Shown here one piece after another: positions 8,813 to 17,901 of a stretch of 64,000 nucleotides of DNA (position 1 is the first letter of the stretch; the number at the start of each line of letters is the position of its first letter). Under the pieces are notes generated by a model. It was not told the origin of the DNA. It ran no database searches and was given only the letters and a program-made list of their open reading frames with translations. The position numbers and the translations under genes were made by a program. Origin of the DNA: Planctomycetota bacterium (GTDB lineage: Bacteria; Planctomycetota; JACOTG01; JAJDCM01); contig JAJDCM010000367.1 in the NCBI GenBank assembly GCA_029260825.1, forward strand, positions 16,584-80,583, read 5' to 3'.

Positions 8813-8826
8813 TTGATCACCATCAA
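8813..8826. promoter_or_regulatory. FNR box TTGATCACCATCAA (copy 2)
   Basis: Identical 14-mer, 16 bp start-to-start from copy 1. Confidence 0.8.
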
Positions 8827-9070
8827 GAGGAAACCATTTCGAGGGCCGTCCCGGTATCGGGAGCAAGTCTGGATTCGGGGGTAGGGAGTCTTCCCAGGCG
8901 CATGGGGAAATCCCCCATGGAGACTCGCCAACTGTAGAACTCAGAATCATCTTGACGCGGCTTTGAATGAACCCGGTCCCAGGATCAACGCGGAAACGAT
9001 TGCGCTAGCCCTTTCTAGCCCAGGGAAAATAACGATAGCGCCCCGGAAACAATTGTGCTAAAAAACCAGC

Positions 9071-10432
9071 ATGAAAACTTCCAAATCAAGCGCCTGGGCC
9101 CACCTCAAAGCTTCCTGGATCGTGGCCGCCTGCACCTTCATCCTCGCGACAAACCAGACCGCCCGCGGCGAGGAATCGCCCTCTCCGCTCGCTCAAGACT
9201 TCCAGTCCTTCTGGGAGGCTCCGGGGCCGAAACCTCGTCTCGAGCAAGTCGAGAAACTCCTGAAACACGATGCATCCTTCGACGAGTTGTTGTCACTCCT
9301 TGCCGCCGGTCCGCGGTTTCGTGACGATGTTCCTCGGGGGCGTATTCTGCGGTCACGAAAAGGAGCGGGAAATCAGGAACATCCCTGGCTCCTCCTTGTT
9401 CCTGAAGATTACCGGCCCGATCGCTCCTACTTCCTTCGGGTTGATCTTCATGGAGGCATGGGAGCACCCCCATGGCCAAAAGACGGCAGCTGGGCCAAAG
9501 GATGGAATCCACAGTCGAAGCAACTGATCCTCTTTCCCGCGGGCTGGTGGGACTCCATGTGGTGGACAGCGGGGCAAGTCGAGAACCTCGACGCCATCCT
9601 TGACGAGGTAAAACGGACCTGGAATGTAGACGAAAATCGGGTGCTCCTCGTCGGATCCTCCGACGGATGCATCGGATCCTGCTTCTACGCCCTCCGTCAT
9701 TCGACGGCCTTCGCCGGTTTCGGCGGCTTCATCGGCTGTCCGGTCCGCCTGACGAACCCCACCCTCCGAATCGATGGGCAAATGCATCTCTCTAACCTCG
9801 ACGGGACTCGATTCTTTCTGGCCAACGGAGGGCGGGATCATCTCTTTCCCGTCAAAGATATCCGTGACTACTGGGATCTTTTCCAACGTCATGGAGCCGA
9901 CGTCGAATACATCGAATACCCAAGAGAGGGTCACGGGTTTTCCTTGACGCGGGAGGACGAGCGCAAGTTCGCCAGGTTCCTGTTCAATACGCGCCGCGAC
10001 CCCTTGCCCGACAAAATCTCGTGGGCAACCGAGAGAACCGATCGCTATCAACGACGCGGCTGGATCGAAATCGTGGAACTCGGCAAGGCCTCAAGCGACT
10101 CAAAAGAGCTCGAAAAAGACATCGTCATGCCGCGGATCTGCACCGGTAAATATCGTCGGCTTCGCGCTCCTCGGCCTCGCCCCTGGGGAAGAGTCGACGC
10201 AAGCCGATCGGAAAATCGAGTCACCGTGGTTACCCGAGGCGTACGCCGTTTTCGAATCCTGCTTGCCCCGGGGGAGTTCGACCTCTCAAAGGAAGTCGAG
10301 ATCATCGTCAACGGAATTCCGGTCCTGAAAAAGATGATCAATCCGGACCCACGCATCCTCTTGACCCGGGCGGCTCACGATCTCGACCGGACGATGCTGT
10401 TCGCCGCGGAGGAAGAGATTCAGGTTCCCTAA
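9071..10432 (+). CDS. Secreted alpha/beta-hydrolase esterase (PHB-depolymerase/esterase-like)
   Basis: Signal peptide; DLHGGMGAPPW and nucleophile-type motif VLLVGSSDGCIGSCFYAL; late His in YPREGHGFSL. Confidence 0.75.
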   Translation: MKTSKSSAWAHLKASWIVAACTFILATNQTARGEESPSPLAQDFQSFWEAPGPKPRLEQVEKLLKHDASFDELLSLLAAGPRFRDDVPRGRILRSRKGAGNQEHPWLLLVPEDYRPDRSYFLRVDLHGGMGAPPWPKDGSWAKGWNPQSKQLILFPAGWWDSMWWTAGQVENLDAILDEVKRTWNVDENRVLLVGSSDGCIGSCFYALRHSTAFAGFGGFIGCPVRLTNPTLRIDGQMHLSNLDGTRFFLANGGRDHLFPVKDIRDYWDLFQRHGADVEYIEYPREGHGFSLTREDERKFARFLFNTRRDPLPDKISWATERTDRYQRRGWIEIVELGKASSDSKELEKDIVMPRICTGKYRRLRAPRPRPWGRVDASRSENRVTVVTRGVRRFRILLAPGEFDLSKEVEIIVNGIPVLKKMINPDPRILLTRAAHDLDRTMLFAAEEEIQVP

Positions 10433-10739
10433 GTTAGCAGCCCGCTGACAAACCCAGATGCTCGCGGCACGGATTGCATGGGGTCACAACAGCAGGTCCG
10501 AAGCTCCCGCTAGACCATGCGGCAAGAGGAGATCCATCTTGAAGCCGGATGAGATTCTATTCATTTATCCAAGAAAGTCCTGCAGGGTCACGGAAGCTTC
10601 GTCGCCATTCCCATCAGAACGACCGGAACCTCCGGAAGTTCACCGGTGTTCAGCGGCGGCTTTTCCGCTTCGAAGAGACTTTGCTTGGCGGAAACAAAGT
10701 CACCTCTCTTGGTCTGCATCTATTTGACGGAGAACCCTG

Positions 10740-11879
10740 ATGAATCGAAATGGCATCACGTTCGGAATCGCGTTTGGTATATTCATTGCTCTTGGCCTTC
10801 TTGCCAGGCCGGCGAAGGCTATTACGGTGTCGATTCCCTGTGGAACCCAAAGGTGCTTTCCAAATCTCGATCCCCCTTTAGCCCTTCAGTTCACCGTCGT
10901 GAATATCGGAGACTGCGCCGGAAAGATCCTGGCCTTTGACCAGATGGATTGCCAAGGAACGACTCTCGTATCCGCCTGTATCGATCCTGGAGAAGTGATT
11001 ACGATTGATCGCGCATCACGGGATGTTCGATCCATCTTGCTTGTGGCAATTGGCACAGGAAGTCAGGCACGACTCGACTTCACTCCGATTGCGGAAGAAA
11101 CCGTTCCCTCCGGGACAGTTCTTCCCTTTGCCGGAACTACGGTTCCTCAGGGCTTCCTTGTTTGTGACGGATCCGAGGTCTCCCGAGACAGTTTCTCCCG
11201 ACTCTTTGATCGTGTGGGAACGACCTACGGTGCCGGAGACGGATCAACCACGTTTAACCTCCCGGACCTGACTTCCAGGTTTCCGCTGGGTCTTTCCGCC
11301 TCAGGGACAGGTTCGATGCTTGGCGAGACTGGAGGTGAAATCGACCATATGCATGAGGGAGCAAGCCACACCCACGGAGTACCCGGACATAGTCACGGTC
11401 ACAATCTCACAGCGTCGGCATCGGGTAATCATCTCCACTCGATCTCCGGAACGACGAACGCAACCGGAAATCATTCCCACGCCGTGATCGGGACAACCGC
11501 AGTGGGAGGGCTTCATCGCCATTGCTTCAATGCACATCAGGTCGGCAACTACACCAATGATAACAACAACCCTCCCAGTGGAATCGTGGGACACGTACAA
11601 GGCGGAATCGCGGCCAACCAGCCACGAGATATCACGACCCAGAACGGTGAACATTCCCACAGTTTCTCGACCACTTCTGCAACAGCAGGGACCCACAATC
11701 ACTCTGTCTCAGGAACAGCCCTGTCCGCCGGAAATCATGTCCACAGCATTGGCGGCGTTGTAGGAAACAATGGAGGTGGGAACGGAGATCAAACATTGAA
11801 CACCGATCCTGGGACGAATGGAACAACAGGGATCGCCAATCCACCCTTCTTGACTCTCCGATTCATCATCAAGCTGTGA
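10740..11879 (+). CDS. Secreted protein with phage tail collar domain and HxH-rich region
   Basis: Signal peptide (MNRNGITFGIAFGIFIALGLLARPAKA). Collar motif GTVLPFAGTTVPQGFLVCDGSEVSRDSFSRLFDRVGTTYGAGDGSTTFNLPDLTSRFPLG. Repeated HTH/HSH/HLH/HRH/HNH/HVH in the C-terminal half. Confidence 0.85.
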   Translation: MNRNGITFGIAFGIFIALGLLARPAKAITVSIPCGTQRCFPNLDPPLALQFTVVNIGDCAGKILAFDQMDCQGTTLVSACIDPGEVITIDRASRDVRSILLVAIGTGSQARLDFTPIAEETVPSGTVLPFAGTTVPQGFLVCDGSEVSRDSFSRLFDRVGTTYGAGDGSTTFNLPDLTSRFPLGLSASGTGSMLGETGGEIDHMHEGASHTHGVPGHSHGHNLTASASGNHLHSISGTTNATGNHSHAVIGTTAVGGLHRHCFNAHQVGNYTNDNNNPPSGIVGHVQGGIAANQPRDITTQNGEHSHSFSTTSATAGTHNHSVSGTALSAGNHVHSIGGVVGNNGGGNGDQTLNTDPGTNGTTGIANPPFLTLRFIIKL

Positions 11880-12045
11880 CAGGTCGCCGGATTCGCGATG
11901 CGAGGGTCCCGGCCTGAACACCGGGGTCCTCCAAGAAAGGTCGTTTCCCCAATCAAAGCCCCCTATCGGCTCATCCCATGGCACCAACCGGAAACCTGTT
12001 TCCCTGGTAGATTCGTCCTGGACTCGTTGCTGTCCATACCCGAGA

Positions 12046-12618
12046 ATGTCCTTTTTTCGGGGGATCTTCTTGGACGGATCGCGAGAACAGAATGCTCCCC
12101 TTGACGAGGAGCTCACCGACGAGGTTTACCGGGAGCTTCGACAGCTCGCCGCCTACTTCATGAAAGGAGAGAGACGGAATCATACTCTCCAACCAACAGC
12201 CTTGGTTCATGAGGCTCTGCTTCGGATCGCTTCGTCCCGGACTTCCGTCCATAGCCGATCCCAGTTACTTGCCGTCGCTTCCGTCGCTATTCGTCGAGTT
12301 CTCGTCGATCACGCCCGGGGGAAACAGCGAATCCGGCGAGGTCGCGGGGTTCCAACTCTTGAATTCACGGAAGCCGACTCAACGGTTGCTCCTGAATCTC
12401 CGTTTCGCATCGAACTCATCGAACTCGATGAAGCATTGATCGAGCTCGAGCAACTCCATCCCCGCCAGGCCCGGATCATTGAACTTCGCTTCTTTGGCGG
12501 CCTGAGTGTGGAGGAAACGTCAAAAACTCTTGGCATTTCTCAACGCTCCGCCTTTGCGGACTGGGAGATGGCACGACGATGGTTGAAGCGCCGACTAGCG
12601 CCCTGCGAGCCCGAATAA
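12046..12618 (+). CDS. ECF-family RNA polymerase sigma factor
   Basis: LTDEVYRELRQLAAYFMKGERRNHTLQPTALVHEALLRI ... LEQLHPRQARIIELRFFGGLSVEETSKTLGISQRSAFADWEMARRWLKRRL. Confidence 0.93.
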   Translation: MSFFRGIFLDGSREQNAPLDEELTDEVYRELRQLAAYFMKGERRNHTLQPTALVHEALLRIASSRTSVHSRSQLLAVASVAIRRVLVDHARGKQRIRRGRGVPTLEFTEADSTVAPESPFRIELIELDEALIELEQLHPRQARIIELRFFGGLSVEETSKTLGISQRSAFADWEMARRWLKRRLAPCEPE

Positions 12619-12619
12619 A

Positions 12620-15340
12620 ATGAGTCGTGCAAGTTTCTTCAAAGTTCGGGAAGCATTTCACACGATGCTAGAACTCTCCAAACACGAGCGGTTGTCATTC
12701 CTTGCGACAATGGCCTCTCAAGATCCAGAGGTCCATGCGGAAGTTCTTTCCCTCATGGAGCAGGAACCGGATGATCTTCTGGACGGTTTCCTCAGGGTGC
12801 CAGCGCTGGGAACAGGCTTCAGTGTGTGCGCGGCTGTTTTTCCGCAAGAGCCCCCATCCGTCCCGAATCAACTGGGCAGTTTTCGAATCAAGAGGATCTT
12901 GGGAGGAGGCCTCTATAGTTTGGTTCTCCATGCCGAAGAGAACCGCCCGGACTGTCCCCCCCGATCGGTTGCCCTGAAAATCTTGAGGCCTGGATGCTGT
13001 TCCGAATCAATGCGTCGCCGCTTTATCGCGGAGGGCGATTCATTGCTTGCCATCACTCATGAGGATGTGGTTCGTGTCTTTTCTCGGGGAGTTTTCGAAG
13101 ATTTCGGCCCATGGCAAGGCACCCCCTTCCTCTGTCTCGAATATGTTGACGGCACTTCTATTGACGAATTCTGTCGTCGGGAAACCCTGAATCGCCAGGA
13201 ACGCCTTGACCTGTTTGCTCGGGTCTGTGACGCGATCCAGCATGCGCACCACAAAGGGATCATCCATCGCGACCTCAAGGTGACCAACATCCTGGTCTCC
13301 AGAAGTAACCGCAAATACTCTCCAAAAGTCATCGACTTCGGGGTTGCCTTGAATTCCAAGGATGAACCATCGGCAACCTTGACGCGACACGGCGAGCTTC
13401 TCGGAACAATATCGAACATGAGCCCGGAACAACTTTCCGGAAACTCGAACGGTGTCGATACCCGAACAGATGTTTACTCCCTGGGCGTCGTCCTCTATGA
13501 ACTCGTCACGAACCAGCCGCTTTGGGATCTGGAAGGGCTCTCTTTTCTCGAAGCAACTCGCGTCATTGCCGGGCTCGATCGCCCCCCGGCATGCGGCATC
13601 GATGGCGATCTTCGAACAATCATCACAAAAAGCCTGGAAAGAGAACGAGATCAGCGCTACCCGACCGTGTCAGAGCTTGCCGCGGACGTTCGCCGTTTTC
13701 GGGATGGCTTCCCGATCATGGCGCGGCCACCAACAATCCAGGGCATCCTTGCCCGGTGGGCGTGGCGGCATCGAGCCTTTACCATTCTCTCCGGAGTCAC
13801 CTCGATCATCCTCCTCTTTGCAGCAATTCACTTCGTGAGGTCGAAAGCGAAGGCTTCCCGGAACAATCGAGAGATGAGGGACACCCTGAGTGCAGCTCTC
13901 GACATTTCCCTGAGCATCGCAGAGTTCCCCGAGAAATCTAAAACGCATGTCGCAAACCTGGAGGATCTGCATTCGATCTCAAACGATCTTACCGCTCGTG
14001 ATCCCGAGAATCGGGACTTTTGGGACTGCCATGCGACGATTCAAGGCGCACTCTCGGATGCGTACGTCAAAGAAGACAACCATTCCCAAGGTCGGGCCCT
14101 GGCCGAAGACTCGCTACGACTGAGACAGCGCCTTGTAGAAAGTGATCCGGGTTCCGTAGACCTTCGCAAGAAACTGTCTCTTGCCTATGTCCGTCTCGGG
14201 GATGCTAAGAGACGAGAGGATGATTCCCAGGGGTCCCTTGAGGCATACCTGGAAGCTCTTCAAATCGACGATTTCCTGGCTGCAGAAGGGCCCAATGAAC
14301 GAGAGCTGCAGGACAACCTGGGTTGGAGTCACGACCGGATCGGTCACTACTACCTCGAAAGACGAATGGATGACCTGGCAGCAGCCTGCATCGCAGATCA
14401 ACTCAGAATTGCACGTTGGCTCGTTCAACGGTTCAAAGGGGATTACCGTGGTTACTTCCTTCTTTCCGAAGGACTCAAGAAATCTCATGTGATCAGCGCT
14501 CGCAACAAAGATCCGCTTCAGTTCCGATTGAATCTTCTGGACGAAGCGCTGTCCGCTGCACGAAAGGCGGTGGAGCTCGAGCCTCGAAACGGGCTCCTTC
14601 AAGATCGGCTCGGATCGATTCTTATCCGGATCGGTAATCAACTGGATGACATGGACCCTTTGATGGCTCTTTCGCACCTCGATCAGGGAATATCCATCAC
14701 CCGGGATCTCTATCGGGCCGATCCTTCCCGGACAGATTTGTTGAGTCGGATCTATTTCGCAGGAACGGGTCGAGCGAGAGCTCTTCTGATACTGGGCAGA
14801 ACCGAGGATGCAGCTGTTCAGATCAATCAATCCGTCCAGGGGATTTCAGCGATTGTCTCGATCCGTGGGACACACGTCATGCGCCGTCGACTCGCCAATG
14901 CTCTCCTGATCATGGTTGATGTTCTGGAGCGGCAGCTTCGAATCGAGGAAGCTAGCGAGGCACTCGTCCAAGCACACGGAATCAACCTTGATCTGGCGCG
15001 AGAATCCGATGATCCACTCACGGATCAGCTTCGATGCGGTCAATTGCTGATCAACCGCCCCGCACACCCGGAGGACCGGGACCGTGGGCTCAAAATGCTC
15101 CTAAATGGAAGTGACCGATTCCCTCAGGAGCCGTCTTTTCTGGAGGCAGCAATCCGTGAGTTGATTCGCGTCGAGGAGATCGGGGAAGCGCGCCTGAAAT
15201 TGAAGGAATGGCTGGAAAAATATGGGGGATCGGTGGGAGCCCAGACAAGAACGAGAGTCATTTCCATCTTCGACGAGATCGAAGAGGCCTCCGACAACGA
15301 TCGATCATCTGAAAGCGGGCTTGAATCAGGATCTCGTTAG
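12620..15340 (+). CDS. Ser/Thr protein kinase with TM segment and TPR-like C-terminus
   Basis: HRDLKVTNILVS, DFGVAL, MSPEQLSG kinase motifs; TM around FTILSGVTSIILLFAAIHFV; helical TPR-like repeats. Begins 1 nt after the ECF stop. Confidence 0.92.
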   Translation: MSRASFFKVREAFHTMLELSKHERLSFLATMASQDPEVHAEVLSLMEQEPDDLLDGFLRVPALGTGFSVCAAVFPQEPPSVPNQLGSFRIKRILGGGLYSLVLHAEENRPDCPPRSVALKILRPGCCSESMRRRFIAEGDSLLAITHEDVVRVFSRGVFEDFGPWQGTPFLCLEYVDGTSIDEFCRRETLNRQERLDLFARVCDAIQHAHHKGIIHRDLKVTNILVSRSNRKYSPKVIDFGVALNSKDEPSATLTRHGELLGTISNMSPEQLSGNSNGVDTRTDVYSLGVVLYELVTNQPLWDLEGLSFLEATRVIAGLDRPPACGIDGDLRTIITKSLERERDQRYPTVSELAADVRRFRDGFPIMARPPTIQGILARWAWRHRAFTILSGVTSIILLFAAIHFVRSKAKASRNNREMRDTLSAALDISLSIAEFPEKSKTHVANLEDLHSISNDLTARDPENRDFWDCHATIQGALSDAYVKEDNHSQGRALAEDSLRLRQRLVESDPGSVDLRKKLSLAYVRLGDAKRREDDSQGSLEAYLEALQIDDFLAAEGPNERELQDNLGWSHDRIGHYYLERRMDDLAAACIADQLRIARWLVQRFKGDYRGYFLLSEGLKKSHVISARNKDPLQFRLNLLDEALSAARKAVELEPRNGLLQDRLGSILIRIGNQLDDMDPLMALSHLDQGISITRDLYRADPSRTDLLSRIYFAGTGRARALLILGRTEDAAVQINQSVQGISAIVSIRGTHVMRRRLANALLIMVDVLERQLRIEEASEALVQAHGINLDLARESDDPLTDQLRCGQLLINRPAHPEDRDRGLKMLLNGSDRFPQEPSFLEAAIRELIRVEEIGEARLKLKEWLEKYGGSVGAQTRTRVISIFDEIEEASDNDRSSESGLESGSR

Positions 15341-15346
15341 CTTACC

Positions 15347-15382
15347 CAAAAAAAATGCCGACAGGCCCGATCGCCCGCCGGC
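15347..15382 (-). terminator. Rho-independent terminator of the FG-GAP gene
   Basis: Minus strand: TGCCGGCGGGC-GATCGG-GCCTGTCGGCA (11-bp stem including two G.U pairs) followed by TTTTTTTT, 34 bp past the stop. Confidence 0.85.
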
Positions 15383-15415
15383 ACGTTCTAGTTCAACGGT
15401 TCTTCTCGTTGCTTC

Positions 15416-17698
15416 CTATTCGAAATACAAGAGAATGGAGTTCGTCACGCTGAAGTTTCTGCTAGCCGACGAATCCCGGTTGTGAATCAGACCAATGATT
15501 GTCCAGTATGTTCCTGGAAGGAAGTTCGCCGGATCTCCACTGGGCCGATGCAGTGCGATCGCCGGAGCAATCGGGGGATCGGCCATGGGAGTTCCAAAAT
15601 AGTTCGTGGCGCCGATCTTGTTCGGGCGTCCAATGGTATTCAGAACGATCGACGGATTCCCGCCCTGAGTGAGGAGAATCTGGTGACAGATCTGCCCCAG
15701 GCCAAATGGGAGAGCTACGAGACTGCTCTCATCCGGGATCCCAGGAGTGACATGGATAACGTAAGATCCGTTACTGTTCGCAGGAGGGTTCCCCATCACA
15801 ATCGCCAGACTGCCGGAGGGACTCAGCTGCCTGAAAGGAATCGAGGAGCCATTCACCCTGAGGATGTTCATGACATCGCTTCCTTGACAGTCGTCGATGC
15901 TGTTCTCAACAAACTCGAAGGCTCCCGGAATCGTGGCGGAACCACACGAGGAGTTTACGTTGACATCGACGATTGCGGCCGGGGCAGCCGCCGTCCTCAC
16001 CAACAGGGTGGTATCCGTCGAGGCCCCATGAACAACCATCGGAGTGCCGCCGAAGTCCACGTTCACATTCCCCTGAAGAAGTCCGGTTCCGGTGATCGTG
16101 ACCAGGGTTCCTCCGGTGCTAAGGCCTTCGGTGGGAGTGACTGCACTCACCGAGAACGGAAGACAAGCATCATAGGTAAAGCTACCGGCAAGAACATCTG
16201 AACCGCAGCTATTGGTGACCGTGACGTCAACAGTACCGGCGGCTCCGGCAGGAGTCACCGCATCGACGAAGCGAAAACCGGTCGTATCGTACACGGTGAC
16301 ACTCGGGCTCGGGACACCACCAAAAAGGACGGTGGTATCGGCGGAGTGGGTCATTCCATCGGCGGTGATGGTTACGACCTCGCCGCCTGCATCGTAGCCG
16401 TTTGCGGGGTCAAGACTGTTCACGGCGACCGCACTGCACGCTCCTAGCTCCAGGTGCCAGATGCAATCGGAATCGGCGACAAGGATCTCGATCAACCCAT
16501 CGCCGTCCAGATCACCCAGCCCTGCAATACTGTCTCCGAACGAATCACCGGTGACTCCGGAGAAGCCGCCGGTATTCGAGGCGATCTTCACCTCGGAGAG
16601 AGCGCGATAGACCCCATCTTGTGTGAGAAGGTGAATGTATACACCGCCATCGCCGGTGGGCCCAAGATCCCTGGGAGCGCCAAAGGCAACGTCGTCGATG
16701 AGATCACCATCCACATCACCGATGTTGTCGAGGGCATACGCAAACTGGGAGCGGACGTTGGGGATACACTCGAAGGGTCGATGAACGTGAAAACTGTTGA
16801 GATTCAGGCCACCGGTTGAGTCCTTCAAGTAGGCAACCGCTGCCGCCCCCCAGCTATCCATTCCGTTGATCCAGTCGACCCCGTATGCCCCCACGATGAC
16901 GTCCTGGAGCCCGTCGCCGTTTCGATCTCCAGCGGAAGCGAGGGAGCTACCGAAGAACTGGTTGTCTTCACCAAAGAAAGTGAGGCCCGGAAGGTAGGGG
17001 CTGAAGTCCTCGGACTTCACGGTTCCGTCCGAGTTGAGCGCGAGGGACCACACACCTCCACTGTCGATCTCACCAAAGGTTCCCGATCGGGGAACGCTGA
17101 CCATGATGTCGGGAACACCATCGGTGTCGAAATCGCCAACGGCGGCGATCGCTGTTCCGAACTCATCGGTCTGACCGAGGGGCCCGGTGAATCCGGAAAG
17201 ACCTTCTCCAATGATGGTCTCGTCCTTCACGGTTCCGTTCGTGTTCATGAGAAGAATGTGGACATAGCCCTGAGTCCCGCCGATGAACCCTCCGTCGGCG
17301 GCGGGTGCTCCCACCGCAAGATCGCAGACGCCGTCATCATCGACATCCCCGATGTTCTCGGTGGTGTAGCCAAAAAAGGTGCCGTCCACATCGGCCTGCA
17401 GTCCACCAAGACCGGTACCAATCTGTGCCGTCGAGCTGAAGGTGCCGTCGGTATTGAGGAAGGCGATGGTCAAGATGTCCGAGGTGACAATCGTGTAGGC
17501 GATGTCAACGATCCCATCCCCATCAAGATCACCGATATTGGACAGACCGTTCACGCTGGAGATCGGGATGGCCGTCTGAGAGACGACCTCACCGGCAATC
17601 TGCGCGGCGGAGGGAAAGGCAAAAAGGGCGAGTGAAAGCAGGGTGCACATCAGGATGTGGATTCGGGTTCTCGTTCCGAATCGAGACTCATCTTGCAT
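15416..17698 (-). CDS. Secreted FG-GAP/integrin-like propeller with IPT/TIG domains and a shared C-terminal module
   Basis: Repeats such as IGDLDGDGIVDIAY, GDVDDDGVCDLAVGAP, AGDRNGDGLQDVIVGA; two IPT/TIG domains (GYDAGGEVVTITADGM; GLSTGGTLVTITGTGL). Start MQDESRF at 17698 preferred (signal peptide follows). Confidence 0.9.
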   Translation of the reverse strand: MQDESRFGTRTRIHILMCTLLSLALFAFPSAAQIAGEVVSQTAIPISSVNGLSNIGDLDGDGIVDIAYTIVTSDILTIAFLNTDGTFSSTAQIGTGLGGLQADVDGTFFGYTTENIGDVDDDGVCDLAVGAPAADGGFIGGTQGYVHILLMNTNGTVKDETIIGEGLSGFTGPLGQTDEFGTAIAAVGDFDTDGVPDIMVSVPRSGTFGEIDSGGVWSLALNSDGTVKSEDFSPYLPGLTFFGEDNQFFGSSLASAGDRNGDGLQDVIVGAYGVDWINGMDSWGAAAVAYLKDSTGGLNLNSFHVHRPFECIPNVRSQFAYALDNIGDVDGDLIDDVAFGAPRDLGPTGDGGVYIHLLTQDGVYRALSEVKIASNTGGFSGVTGDSFGDSIAGLGDLDGDGLIEILVADSDCIWHLELGACSAVAVNSLDPANGYDAGGEVVTITADGMTHSADTTVLFGGVPSPSVTVYDTTGFRFVDAVTPAGAAGTVDVTVTNSCGSDVLAGSFTYDACLPFSVSAVTPTEGLSTGGTLVTITGTGLLQGNVNVDFGGTPMVVHGASTDTTLLVRTAAAPAAIVDVNVNSSCGSATIPGAFEFVENSIDDCQGSDVMNILRVNGSSIPFRQLSPSGSLAIVMGNPPANSNGSYVIHVTPGIPDESSLVALPFGLGQICHQILLTQGGNPSIVLNTIGRPNKIGATNYFGTPMADPPIAPAIALHRPSGDPANFLPGTYWTIIGLIHNRDSSASRNFSVTNSILLYFE

Positions 17699-17901
17699 CG
17701 GTTCTCCTTCTCTTGACTGGATGTGGCTCATCAAACTCAGATGACCGGACACTGCCTTCCAGTTCTCGAGAAGCACGATCCGAACGAGAAATGTGGAAAT
17801 ATTCTGGATCCGATGAATTCAGGTGACTTTGGTGCCCAGATCAGGCGATTAGCACGAGAACGCAGCCCTTCCACTCGCTCTGGAATCGATTTTCGATGAC
17901 A

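Noticed and set aside
10740-11879. Prophage call based on the tail collar domain
   Set aside because: No capsid, terminase, integrase or other tail genes nearby, and the protein has a Sec signal peptide.
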